This document shows positions 8,383 through 15,962 of a stretch of 43,021 nucleotides of DNA, in pieces (positions within the stretch are counted from its first letter, which is position 1; each line of letters opens with the position of its first letter). Source of the stretch: Candidatus Nanopelagicales bacterium. Its GTDB lineage: Bacteria > Actinomycetota > Actinomycetes > S36-B12. Both the position numbers and the translations under genes were made by a program. The notes under the pieces are model-generated. The model did not search any database. It saw only the letters and a program-made list of their open reading frames with translations, and was not told where the DNA came from. The stretch lies in the NCBI GenBank assembly GCA_023263845.1, contig JALQUH010000281.1:1-43021 (forward strand), in the 5' to 3' direction.

Positions 8383-9642
8383 ATGGCACGCGATCTCGTG
8401 GTCATCGGGCTCGGCTATGTCGGTCTGCCCCTCGCCCAGGAGGCCTGCCGATCCGGCCTGATCGTTACGGGCCTTGACGTGTCCGAGCACGTGGTCGCCG
8501 GCCTCAATGCGGGCCGATCCCATGTCGATGACCTGTCCGATGCCGATATCGCGGCGATGGCCGACGCGGGCTTCACCGCCACGACGGACGCCTCGGTCAT
8601 CGCCGATGCCGACACGGTCGTCATCTGCGTACCGACTCCGCTCACCCCGGAGGGCGGTCCCGACCTGGGAGCGGTCCTTGGCGCGACGCGGTCCATCGCG
8701 GCCCATTTGCGACCTGGACATCTCATCGTGCTGGAGTCCACGACCTACCCGGGCACGACCGATGACGAGGTTCGCCCAGTCCTCGAAGCCGGTGGGCTCG
8801 TGGCAGGCCGCGACTTCCACCTCGCCTTCAGTCCCGAGCGCATCGATCCGGGCAACCCGGTCTTCGGCATGCGCAACACGCCCAAGGTGGTCGGCGGTCA
8901 CACGGCCGCGTGCACTGACGCGGCCGCCGCTTTCTACGGGCGATTCGTCGACACGGTTGTCCCCGCCCGGGGCACTCGCGAGGCCGAGATGGCCAAGTTG
9001 CTGGAGAACACCTATCGGCATATCAACATCGCCCTCGTCAACGAGATGGCGCGCTTTTGCCACGAACTTGATATCGACCTGTGGGACGTCATCGCGGCAG
9101 CCAAGAGCAAGCCCTTCGGATTCCAGGCCTTCTACCCCGGGCCAGGAGTCGGGGGACACTGCATCCCGATCGATCCGAACTACCTGAGCTATCAGGTGCA
9201 GGCCAAACTCGGCTACCCGTTCCGCTTCGTGGAGCTGGCGCAAGAGATCAATGCGGGCATGCCGACGTACGTCATTCGTCGGGTCCAGGACATCCTCAAC
9301 GAGGACGGCAAGCCCCTGCGTGGTGCCCGCGTGCTGCTGCTCGGGGTGACCTACAAGCCCGACATCGCCGATCAGCGGGAATCACCGGCCAAGCCCATCG
9401 CCCAACTCCTTCGCGACAAGGGGGCGATTGTGGAGTATCACGATCCGCATGTCACCGCCTGGCGAGTCGGAGGCGAGACGCTCGCGCCGGTTGATGACCT
9501 CCAGGATGCTGTTGCCATGGCTGACCTCACCGTCCTGCTACAGAACCACAACTCATACGACGTTGCGGGTCTCGTGGCGAGCTCACGCCGATTCTTCGAC
9601 ACCCGCGGTGTCACTCGAGGTGACGAGGCGGTGCGGCTCTGA
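8383..9642 (+). CDS. UDP-N-acetylhexosamine 6-dehydrogenase (UDP-glucose/GDP-mannose dehydrogenase family)
   Basis: The enzyme oxidises C6 of a UDP-sugar twice with NAD, giving a uronic acid donor. The 419-residue chain has the NAD-binding GLGYVG at 9-14, LESTTYPGTT, SPERIDPGN, the lysine in AKLLENTYRHINIALVNE, and the catalytic cysteine in PGPGVGGHCIPIDPNY (about residue 260). The TTYPGTT, PGPGVGGHC and FRFVELAQEIN wording is closer to WbpA-type UDP-GlcNAc dehydrogenases than to glucose dehydrogenases; with wecB nearby, UDP-ManNAc is also possible. ATG 8383 follows an AAGGA box at six bases, so the track's GTG 8356 adds an unlikely basic extension. It stands in the rightward glycan operon. 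Confidence 0.85.
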   Translation: MARDLVVIGLGYVGLPLAQEACRSGLIVTGLDVSEHVVAGLNAGRSHVDDLSDADIAAMADAGFTATTDASVIADADTVVICVPTPLTPEGGPDLGAVLGATRSIAAHLRPGHLIVLESTTYPGTTDDEVRPVLEAGGLVAGRDFHLAFSPERIDPGNPVFGMRNTPKVVGGHTAACTDAAAAFYGRFVDTVVPARGTREAEMAKLLENTYRHINIALVNEMARFCHELDIDLWDVIAAAKSKPFGFQAFYPGPGVGGHCIPIDPNYLSYQVQAKLGYPFRFVELAQEINAGMPTYVIRRVQDILNEDGKPLRGARVLLLGVTYKPDIADQRESPAKPIAQLLRDKGAIVEYHDPHVTAWRVGGETLAPVDDLQDAVAMADLTVLLQNHNSYDVAGLVASSRRFFDTRGVTRGDEAVRL

Positions 9643-9680
9643 TCGACGGAGGACAGCAAACCGAAGCGAGCGCCCTCGCC

Positions 9681-10544
9681 GTGCCGGCGGAGCAGCTTGC
9701 GCGGGAGGCAGGGCTCACCCGGGTCAACAGCCGGCCTCCCTTCTTGGCCTACCTCCGTTCGCTCTGGCAACGCCGAGCGTTCATTCGCGCCTTCGCCAAG
9801 GCCAGTGTCGACAAGCAGAACACCAAGAGCCGACTCGGCCAGTTCTGGCAGGTGATGGACCCGGTCCTCACCATGGCGCTCTACTGGTTCCTCTTCGGAT
9901 TTCTACTCGGCGGTCGCGGCAGCGTGGAGAACTACACCGGCTTCCTTGCGGCGGGCGTCTTTAGCTTCGCCATCATCCGTCAATCGATCACGGCCGGATC
10001 TCGGTCAATCTCGGGCAACGAAGGACTCGTGCGCTCGATCCACTTCCCGCGTGCCGTGCTGCCCATTGCCGTGGTGATGAAGCAATTGCGCGTGTTCTAC
10101 TACGCCATCCCGATCATGGTGGTGATCTTGCTCATCACCGGCGAACCGATCACCTGGCGCTGGCTGCTTGCGCCCGTCGGCCTACTCCTCATCGTCATGT
10201 TCTCGCTCGGCATGGCGTTGATCATGGCGCGCGTCATCGCGACGGTGCAGGACGTCTCGGAAATCCTGGGATACCTGCTGCGTATCTGGGGATACATGTC
10301 CGGCGTGATGATCCCGATTGCCGATCGCCTGAGCCGACTCGGCTTGCCGCCATGGGCCGTGTTCTTCATCGAAATCAATCCCGGCACCGTCTACCTCAAC
10401 GTCATGCGCGACGCACTCATGGCGTCGTACGACTCGCCAGGTGGCGCCTTGAACTGGGTCCTCGCGGTGGTCTGGGCCGTGGTCATGCTGCCCTTCGGGA
10501 TGTGGTTCTTCTGGCGTGCGGAGGATCGCTATGGACGAGGTTGA
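9681..10544 (+). CDS. wzm: ABC-2 polysaccharide exporter, permease subunit (Wzm/TagG-like)
   Basis: This membrane subunit carries a lipid-linked glycan across the cytoplasmic membrane. The N-terminal helix AFIRAFAKASVDKQNTKSRLGQFWQVMDP is typical of the family. Six hydrophobic segments are visible, at about 60-77, 85-105, 138-155, 160-185, 195-215 and 258-278. The ATPase gene follows with a 14-base overlap. Mycobacterial homologues export lipid-linked galactan. The start is uncertain: GGAGGA at 9648-9653 is the best ribosome-binding site nearby but has no start codon at normal distance; GTG 9681, 27 bases after it, is the first usual start codon in this frame. Confidence 0.88.
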   Translation: MPAEQLAREAGLTRVNSRPPFLAYLRSLWQRRAFIRAFAKASVDKQNTKSRLGQFWQVMDPVLTMALYWFLFGFLLGGRGSVENYTGFLAAGVFSFAIIRQSITAGSRSISGNEGLVRSIHFPRAVLPIAVVMKQLRVFYYAIPIMVVILLITGEPITWRWLLAPVGLLLIVMFSLGMALIMARVIATVQDVSEILGYLLRIWGYMSGVMIPIADRLSRLGLPPWAVFFIEINPGTVYLNVMRDALMASYDSPGGALNWVLAVVWAVVMLPFGMWFFWRAEDRYGRG

Positions 10545-11532
10545 CGAGGACCTGGAGATCGACCTCAGCGAGGAGGCCGACTTCAGCGACGTTGCACCAC
10601 CGCGCGACAACGACCCCAATGCGCCGATCAAGGTCGTGGTTGACGACCTGCACATCATCTATCGCGTTTGGACGGCTCCCGATCAACCGCTGGAGGACTC
10701 CGCGTCGCTGTGGCAGCGCATGCGAGCGCGGCGGCCGGTGTCGAGCAAGCGGGAGGTTCATGCCCTGCGGGGCGTGAGCTTCGTCGCACGCCAGGGTGAA
10801 GCCGTCGGAGTCATCGGCAAGAACGGCGCCGGCAAGTCGACCCTTATGCGCGCGATCGCGGGCCTGCTACCGCCCAATCAGGGCGTGGTGTACGCCGACG
10901 GACAGCCGACCATGCTCGGGGTCAGCTCAGCGCTCATGCAGGCGCTCTCGGGGCTGCGCAATGTCGAGTTGGGCCTGCTTGCTCTTGGACTGACGCCAAC
11001 TGAGGTCAAGGCACGCATCCCCGACGTGATCGAGTTCAGCGGTATCGGCTCGGCGATCCACATGCCGATGAGCACGTATTCATCGGGTATGTCCGCGCGA
11101 CTGAAGTTCGCTATCGCCTCGGCGGTCACGCACGAGATCCTGCTGATCGACGAGGCGTTGTCCACCGGTGACGGTGAGTTCGTCAAGCGATCGAGTCAGC
11201 GCATTCAGCATCTGCGCGACGAGGCGGACACGATCTTCCTTGTGAGCCACTCGATGGGCGCTATTCGTTCGGCGTGCAATCGGGTGCTGTGGCTCGACGA
11301 GGGGCGCATCATCGCCGATGGCCACCCTGAGGACATCATTCCCGAGTACGAGGCGCGCTTCGGTCTGAAGTCGAAGAAGGCGATGCGAGAACGGCGTAAG
11401 AAGCGCAAGGAAGCCAACGAGGAGGCCACGGCCGAACTCGCCGCGCAAGAGGCCGCTGAACTCGCCGCAGAGGCGGGCGCGGGGAACTCGCCGGTAGTTC
11501 CGTCTGCCGCGCCCGTCCGTGGTGACGGCTAG
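10531..11532 (+). CDS. wzt: ABC-2 polysaccharide exporter, ATPase subunit (Wzt/TagH-like)
   Basis: The ATPase energises the neighbouring permease. Seen in 333 residues: an acidic N-terminus (1-30), Walker A GKNGAGKST at about 96-104, the Wzt/TagH-type signature YSSGMSARL at 183-191 in place of LSGGQ, Walker B ILLIDEAL at 203-210 and the H-loop histidine at about 240. After the ATPase core there is a Lys/Arg then Ala/Glu-rich helical tail of roughly 65 residues. The carbohydrate-binding C-terminal domain of classical Wzt is absent. ATG 10531 follows CGGAGGA at five bases, so the track's GTG 10516 was not used. It overlaps the permease gene by 14 bases. Confidence 0.9.
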   Translation: MDEVDEDLEIDLSEEADFSDVAPPRDNDPNAPIKVVVDDLHIIYRVWTAPDQPLEDSASLWQRMRARRPVSSKREVHALRGVSFVARQGEAVGVIGKNGAGKSTLMRAIAGLLPPNQGVVYADGQPTMLGVSSALMQALSGLRNVELGLLALGLTPTEVKARIPDVIEFSGIGSAIHMPMSTYSSGMSARLKFAIASAVTHEILLIDEALSTGDGEFVKRSSQRIQHLRDEADTIFLVSHSMGAIRSACNRVLWLDEGRIIADGHPEDIIPEYEARFGLKSKKAMRERRKKRKEANEEATAELAAQEAAELAAEAGAGNSPVVPSAAPVRGDG

Positions 11533-11534
11533 CC

Positions 11535-12605
11535 ATGCGCGTCCTCGTCGCGTGCGCTGTTCATGATCCGCGCGACGCGCGGATCGCCGAACGTGAGATC
11601 GGTGCGTTGCTCGCGGCCGGACATGACGTGACCCAGGTGGGTCCGTTCGCGGCCTACGGGGCCACACCCACGGCGGGGGTCCGCGCCGTCGACGTCCCTC
11701 GCGCCTTCGGCCGACGTCGACTGCGGGCCCTGCGCGCTATGCGCGCGGTCCTACGCGAGGAGGCTCCCGACCACGATGTCGTGATCCTGCACAGCGTCGA
11801 GGCCGTCGCGGCGGCGACGGGCATGCGACATCCGGCGGTCGTCTGGGATGTCCACGAGGACACGGCGGCGTCGCTGAGCTTGAAGCCGTGGCTGCCGGGC
11901 CTGCTGCGCCGCCCGACCGCGTCTGTGGCGCACGCGGGGGAGTCCCTGGTCGAGCGTCGGCGTCGGCTGCTACTCGCCGAGGCGGCCTACGCCGATCGCT
12001 TCGGTGGGCGACACCCGGTGGTCCCCAACACTCCAGTGGTGCCCGAGGTGGTCAAGCCAACCGAACGCGGTCGGGCCGTCTACGTCGGGAGTGTGACGGT
12101 CCCGCGCGGCGGAGACGACCTCATCGCTCTCGCGCAGCGCCTGGACGGCGTTCGTCTCGAGGTTGTCGGCCCGGCTAGCGGCGAACTCGCTGATCGGCTG
12201 CGCGCGGCGGAGCGGCGCTCAGTTCTGGAGTGGGCGGGCTTCGTTCCTAACGACCGGGCACTGGCTCGGCTGGAGGGCGCGACCGCGGGGCTGTCCCTGC
12301 TGCATGACGAGGCCAACTACCGCCACTCGATGCCTACTAAATTGCTGGAGTATCTGGCTCGCGGGGTGCCGTTTGTCTCCACCCCGCTGCCGCTTGCGGT
12401 GGATCTCGCCGAGCGAAGCGGCGGCGGTCTCATCGTGCCCTTCGGTGACATCGACGCTGCGGCCGAGGCCGTGCGGGCCTTGAACGATGACGACGGACGC
12501 CGTCAGGCCATGGCCGAGGCCGGACGCAGGTGGGTGCGCGAGCATGCCAACTGGAGTGTGGATGGTCTGGAGTTTGTGCGTCTGCTGGAGTCCTGGTCGC
12601 GGTAG
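11535..12605 (+). CDS. GT4-family glycosyltransferase
   Basis: The 356-residue GT-B fold protein starts with RVLVACAVHDPRDARIAEREIGALLAAGHDV, a common N-terminus of actinobacterial glycosyltransferases that act on capsule or cell-wall glycans. The donor domain has GRAVYVGSVTVPRGGDDLIALAQ and the GT4 stretch MPTKLLEYLARGVPFVSTPLPLA. The ATG lies two bases after the wzt stop, so it is co-translated with the exporter. The sugar donor and acceptor cannot be told from sequence. It is the last gene of the rightward arm and faces the sulfotransferase operon. Confidence 0.85.
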   Translation: MRVLVACAVHDPRDARIAEREIGALLAAGHDVTQVGPFAAYGATPTAGVRAVDVPRAFGRRRLRALRAMRAVLREEAPDHDVVILHSVEAVAAATGMRHPAVVWDVHEDTAASLSLKPWLPGLLRRPTASVAHAGESLVERRRRLLLAEAAYADRFGGRHPVVPNTPVVPEVVKPTERGRAVYVGSVTVPRGGDDLIALAQRLDGVRLEVVGPASGELADRLRAAERRSVLEWAGFVPNDRALARLEGATAGLSLLHDEANYRHSMPTKLLEYLARGVPFVSTPLPLAVDLAERSGGGLIVPFGDIDAAAEAVRALNDDDGRRQAMAEAGRRWVREHANWSVDGLEFVRLLESWSR

Positions 12606-12619
12606 CGGTCGGTTGCGGT

Positions 12620-12660
12620 TGTGCGCTGCGGGTGCGGGTTTGCGGCATTCTGGGCGCACA
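12620..12660. terminator. Possible hairpin between convergent operons
   Basis: The 72 bases between the rightward glycosyltransferase and the leftward sulfotransferase are G/T-rich with repeated GCGG steps. TGTGCGC at 12620-12626 and GCGCACA at 12654-12660 can pair perfectly across a 27-base loop. There is no T-tract on either side, so a factor-independent terminator is only a weak guess. Confidence 0.25.
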
Positions 12661-12677
12661 CTCCGGGTGATGGGTAA

Positions 12678-13772
12678 CTAGTCCTCGTCGTCGCTGTCCT
12701 CATCGGCTGACGGTATTTCGCCGCGGCGCTTGCCAAGGAGGTACGCCGCGGATCCGGCCGCGGCGGCGACCGACTCCGCGCCGGGCACCCCGTCGGGGCC
12801 CTCAGGGCTGACGGAGAGGTCAGCGAGGTCGCCGTAGACGGTCACGCCCGTGGCGGCCAGATCCGCGACGTCTTCCTGCGCCCACTGGGAGACCTCGGGC
12901 ATCACGTCCGCGGGCAGTCCGAGCCGCCCGCCGCGATCCGGGCGGTCGGTCCAGCCCCGCCGAATGAGCGCACGATGCATCGCGCGCACGTTTCGCCGAC
13001 CCTCGCCCGAGGCTCGCGCCGCGAGGTTCAGGCCATAGATCGCGAAGCTCTCCGCCCCGGTGAGAGAGACGTTGGCCTTGTCCTCCGGCACGTCAGGTGG
13101 CTCCGCAGGCAACGCGGGGACAGCCACCGCGGCGGTGAATCGCTGCCACACCAGGTGCGCGCCACCGCCTTGCGCCGGCACGGTCACCACCGCTACCGAA
13201 CGCGCCCCTGCGCTGCGCCAACGGCGCACGAGCTCGCCATATCGGTAGGCGCGCCAGAAGCCGCGGCGTAGTTCCTCCCTGTGGCGACCGGACTCCCGCT
13301 CCTCGGCGCGCAGCCGAAGGTAGTCGGCGTACGCCTCGTAGTTGCCGTTACGCATGTGTTGCTGCCACGAACTGGGCAGAATGCGGGCGAGATCGCGGGC
13401 CGTGATGACGACGTCAACCGGTGTCGGCTGTAGGGCCTCGATCACCGCCGCCGCACCGTCATCGGTGAGCACGGACAGGGCCTCCGCGGACAAGATCACA
13501 TCTTCGGACGCTGCCGTGACCGCGGTCATGAGGGAGTTGGCATCGGTGCCGTCCTGATGAGTCCAGGCGTCCGGCTGTAGACCGATGCCGCCCGATGCAC
13601 GCGCCAGGTCGATCAGACCTGGCACCTGGTTGTGATCGACGCGACCGCGCGTCTCGATGGGATAGATGGACCGATCGAGGCGACCGGACTGCACCAGGAT
13701 TTGAAGCGCTCTTTGCAGGTACGTCGTCGCCGTCTTGCGCGGTCCAATGTGCAGGACGACGCGGGATGCCAT
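12678..13772 (-). CDS. Sulfotransferase-like protein (PAPS-dependent), paralogue A
   Basis: The N-terminus HIGPRKTATTYLQRAL (residues 8-23) is the 5'-phosphosulfate-binding loop of PAPS-dependent sulfotransferases. ITARDLARILPSSWQQH (123-139) fits the 3'-phosphate-binding region. The 364-residue chain ends in a very acidic tail (DEDSDDED). It aligns without gaps over about the first 140 residues with the gene at 14793-15881, so the two are paralogues. Family members transfer sulfate to a hydroxyl or amino group of carbohydrates or small molecules; the acceptor here is inferred to be the locus glycan. It is the last of three genes spaced by nine bases, and GAGGTAGGG precedes the ATG. Confidence 0.75.
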   Translation of the reverse strand: MASRVVLHIGPRKTATTYLQRALQILVQSGRLDRSIYPIETRGRVDHNQVPGLIDLARASGGIGLQPDAWTHQDGTDANSLMTAVTAASEDVILSAEALSVLTDDGAAAVIEALQPTPVDVVITARDLARILPSSWQQHMRNGNYEAYADYLRLRAEERESGRHREELRRGFWRAYRYGELVRRWRSAGARSVAVVTVPAQGGGAHLVWQRFTAAVAVPALPAEPPDVPEDKANVSLTGAESFAIYGLNLAARASGEGRRNVRAMHRALIRRGWTDRPDRGGRLGLPADVMPEVSQWAQEDVADLAATGVTVYGDLADLSVSPEGPDGVPGAESVAAAAGSAAYLLGKRRGEIPSADEDSDDED

Positions 13773-13781
13773 AGCCCTACC

Positions 13782-14783
13782 TCAGCGGCCAATGCGCCGT
13801 CGAACGGCAGCGACGAGGTCCGCAGGCCGCTGGTCGTCCCGGCCGAGGCAGTAGGCCCCGGCAACTCCGCAGACGGTCGCCGCCGCCCACAGCAGGGACG
13901 ACGATCCACGATTGCGCCCTGCACTGACCACGGCAGCCAGCGACAGGACACCGGCGGCGGCGAGCGGCAGGAGAGCGGCGGGCATGTCGCCAGCATCGCC
14001 GGAGATGCGGGAGGCACGATCGTCGGTGCTCGCGTGCTTCGGCTGGTATTCAACAGGCTCACGCAGGTCGAGGGTCTTGCGCTTGCCGACCGCGGTCTCA
14101 ACGGTGTATCCGTGCTCCACCAGCCAGCGCCCGCCCTCTGCCTCGATGGCCACGAGCTCCTCGTCGGTCAGCGTGTCGCGCCAGGCACCCTCGCGTCCAT
14201 CGGTGATGTGGTTCGACGTCACACGAAGGTCATCATCGACACCGTGGGCCTTGGCTGCCACGGCGCGCTTCTCCTGCGTGGCGAGGTCGTTGTCCGCGAC
14301 GATCTGCGCCACCGTGGCATCGTCCACTTCGACCTCGAGGAAGTTGGCGAGGGCACGGACTAGGCCGGGTACGTCGTCACGGAAGTCCTCGTACTTGCCG
14401 ATCCAGACGTGCTTGCGGCTGGTCCAGAACTCGTCACCGCGCAGTTCCCGACGGACGATGAGGCGGCTGTTTCGCGCGCCACGCTCGGGATCACCTGGCT
14501 TGGCGCGGCCCTTGCGGTAAAGGGAGGCGACGACGTCGCGCGGATCGCGGTAGGTGTAGAGGTATTTCGCACCCGTGTCCGGGAAATGCTCACGATTGAG
14601 GGCGGGCCGGAAGTGCACCTTGGCCATGAGCAGGTCACTGTCATCGGCGGCTGCTTTCGGGTATTCGGCCGTTGCGATGCCACGGGGATTGCGCAGGCCG
14701 GGCCGGCCATCGACGAGTTGGCGGGCGATCTGCCACACGAGGGTGGAGCCAGAGCGGTGCATGCCGCAGACAAGGAGAAGCAC
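13782..14783 (-). CDS. Sulfotransferase with C-terminal transmembrane hairpin
   Basis: The 333-residue protein has a P-loop-like PAPS site CGMHRSGSTLVWQI (6-19), a 3'-phosphate site YTYRDPRDVVASLY (76-89) and a late REGAWRDTLTDEE segment similar to the GxxGxW region of classical sulfotransferases. Unlike its neighbours it adds two hydrophobic stretches (about 268-288 and 295-314) and a basic tail, so the enzyme is probably anchored with its catalytic domain in the cytoplasm. The start is GTG without a clear Shine-Dalgarno sequence; nine bases separate it from the preceding gene, so coupled translation is likely. It is only distantly related to the two flanking sulfotransferases. The acceptor is unknown. 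Confidence 0.8.
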   Translation of the reverse strand: MLLLVCGMHRSGSTLVWQIARQLVDGRPGLRNPRGIATAEYPKAAADDSDLLMAKVHFRPALNREHFPDTGAKYLYTYRDPRDVVASLYRKGRAKPGDPERGARNSRLIVRRELRGDEFWTSRKHVWIGKYEDFRDDVPGLVRALANFLEVEVDDATVAQIVADNDLATQEKRAVAAKAHGVDDDLRVTSNHITDGREGAWRDTLTDEELVAIEAEGGRWLVEHGYTVETAVGKRKTLDLREPVEYQPKHASTDDRASRISGDAGDMPAALLPLAAAGVLSLAAVVSAGRNRGSSSLLWAAATVCGVAGAYCLGRDDQRPADLVAAVRRRIGR

Positions 14784-14792
14784 GGACGCAGT

Positions 14793-15881
14793 CTAGGTGC
14801 TGCGGACCGGCAGCCCGGCGAGGTAGGCCATCGCCGCGCCCGCGGCGCGGGCGATCTCATCGGGATCCGGGGCATCGCCCACGGGCGCCTCCGCGTCGAC
14901 GAGGAGGTCCGATCGTGGGCCAACCAGGATGGCCGATGTCGAGTCGAGGACCTCGACATCCTCGCGGGCCCAGTCGCGCACTCGACCAGCCCACTTGCCG
15001 GGCAGACGAACGGGTGTGCCGCGATCGGGGCGGACCGTAAAGGCCTCGCGCACGAGACGTCCGCGCAGTGCACGAAGGTCCGGGCCGTCGGCCTTCACCG
15101 AATCCACCTGGCGATTGAGTGCGGCGAGGACGAGGACCTCGGGTTCGGTGAGACCAACGTTGGCCGCCAGGTCGTCGATAGCGGGGGGAGTCTCGGGGAG
15201 GGCTGGCCCTACGTCGAGCGCGCGGCGGAATCGGTGCCACAGCTCATCGGGTGCTGCGCCACGTCGTGGCACGGTGACCACGCTCACGGTCCGGGCCAAC
15301 GGTGACCACCGCTCGACCAGGGTTCCGATGGCGTAGGCGCGCCAGAAGGTCTGGTCCGGGTCGTCGTTCCACCGCGCGGCACGCGCCCGGGCGTCTCCCT
15401 CACCGCGCCGATCCGCCTGGGCTTGCAGGAAGGAGGTAAAGCTTGTCGACCGGCCATTGCGGATGTGCTGCTGCCAGGAACTTGGCAGCACGCGCCCGAG
15501 ATCGCGAGCGGTGATGATGACATGGGTGTTGGGCACTCCGAGGCTCTCCACGAGGCGGCTCGCCGCCTGCGCGTCGATGACCGATAGAGCCTCGCCCGAG
15601 ACGACGGCGGTGCCGTCCCACTGACCAACCTTGCGCACGAGGCCGTTCCACGACCCCTCCTGACCACGGGCGCGCGCCTCGGGGACCCAGGGGAAGGCAG
15701 CGGAACCCAGCAATCCGTATGCGGCCGCCTCGTGGTTGTAAATCTCGCGTCGGCCATGGAGCCGTGTGGGGTAGAGGATGCCGTCTCGCTTGAGCCCGTT
15801 GGAGAGGGCCGCCAGAACGCGCTGCAGGTACGTCGTTCCGGACTTCTGCGTGCCAATGTGCAGCAGCAGTCGATCGGCCAC
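14793..15881 (-). CDS. Sulfotransferase-like protein (PAPS-dependent), paralogue B
   Basis: Residues 8-22 (HIGTQKSGTTYLQRV) form the PAPS 5'-phosphosulfate loop and ITARDLGRVLPSSWQQH (123-139) the 3'-phosphate site, at the same positions as in the gene at 12678-13772. The track ORF has 70 more N-terminal residues, but these run across the intergenic region into ribF. GTG 15881, five bases after AGGAG, gives a 362-residue protein that begins just before the PAPS loop as its paralogue does. It is the first gene of the three-gene sulfotransferase operon and diverges from ribF across 81 bases. The substrate is not known. Confidence 0.78.
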   Translation of the reverse strand: MADRLLLHIGTQKSGTTYLQRVLAALSNGLKRDGILYPTRLHGRREIYNHEAAAYGLLGSAAFPWVPEARARGQEGSWNGLVRKVGQWDGTAVVSGEALSVIDAQAASRLVESLGVPNTHVIITARDLGRVLPSSWQQHIRNGRSTSFTSFLQAQADRRGEGDARARAARWNDDPDQTFWRAYAIGTLVERWSPLARTVSVVTVPRRGAAPDELWHRFRRALDVGPALPETPPAIDDLAANVGLTEPEVLVLAALNRQVDSVKADGPDLRALRGRLVREAFTVRPDRGTPVRLPGKWAGRVRDWAREDVEVLDSTSAILVGPRSDLLVDAEAPVGDAPDPDEIARAAGAAMAYLAGLPVRST

Positions 15882-15962
15882 GCGCACTCCTAGCGGCTGG
15901 GACGTCCGTGACGTCGGGAGCCCCATCCTGTCACGCCGCACAGTCGTGGCAGGCTTGCCCGC

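Noticed and set aside
7072-9243. Minus-strand ORFs 7072-7599 and 7789-9243
   Set aside because: Antisense to the GT4 glycosyltransferase and the dehydrogenase, which have intact motifs; no ribosome-binding site or domain was seen.
12606-12677. G/T-rich repeats as a CRISPR-like or iterated element
   Set aside because: The GCGG steps are irregular, very short and unspaced; only a possible hairpin remains.
1672-15881. Prophage or transposon carrying the glycan genes
   Set aside because: No integrase, transposase, terminal repeat or att-like duplication was seen at either border.
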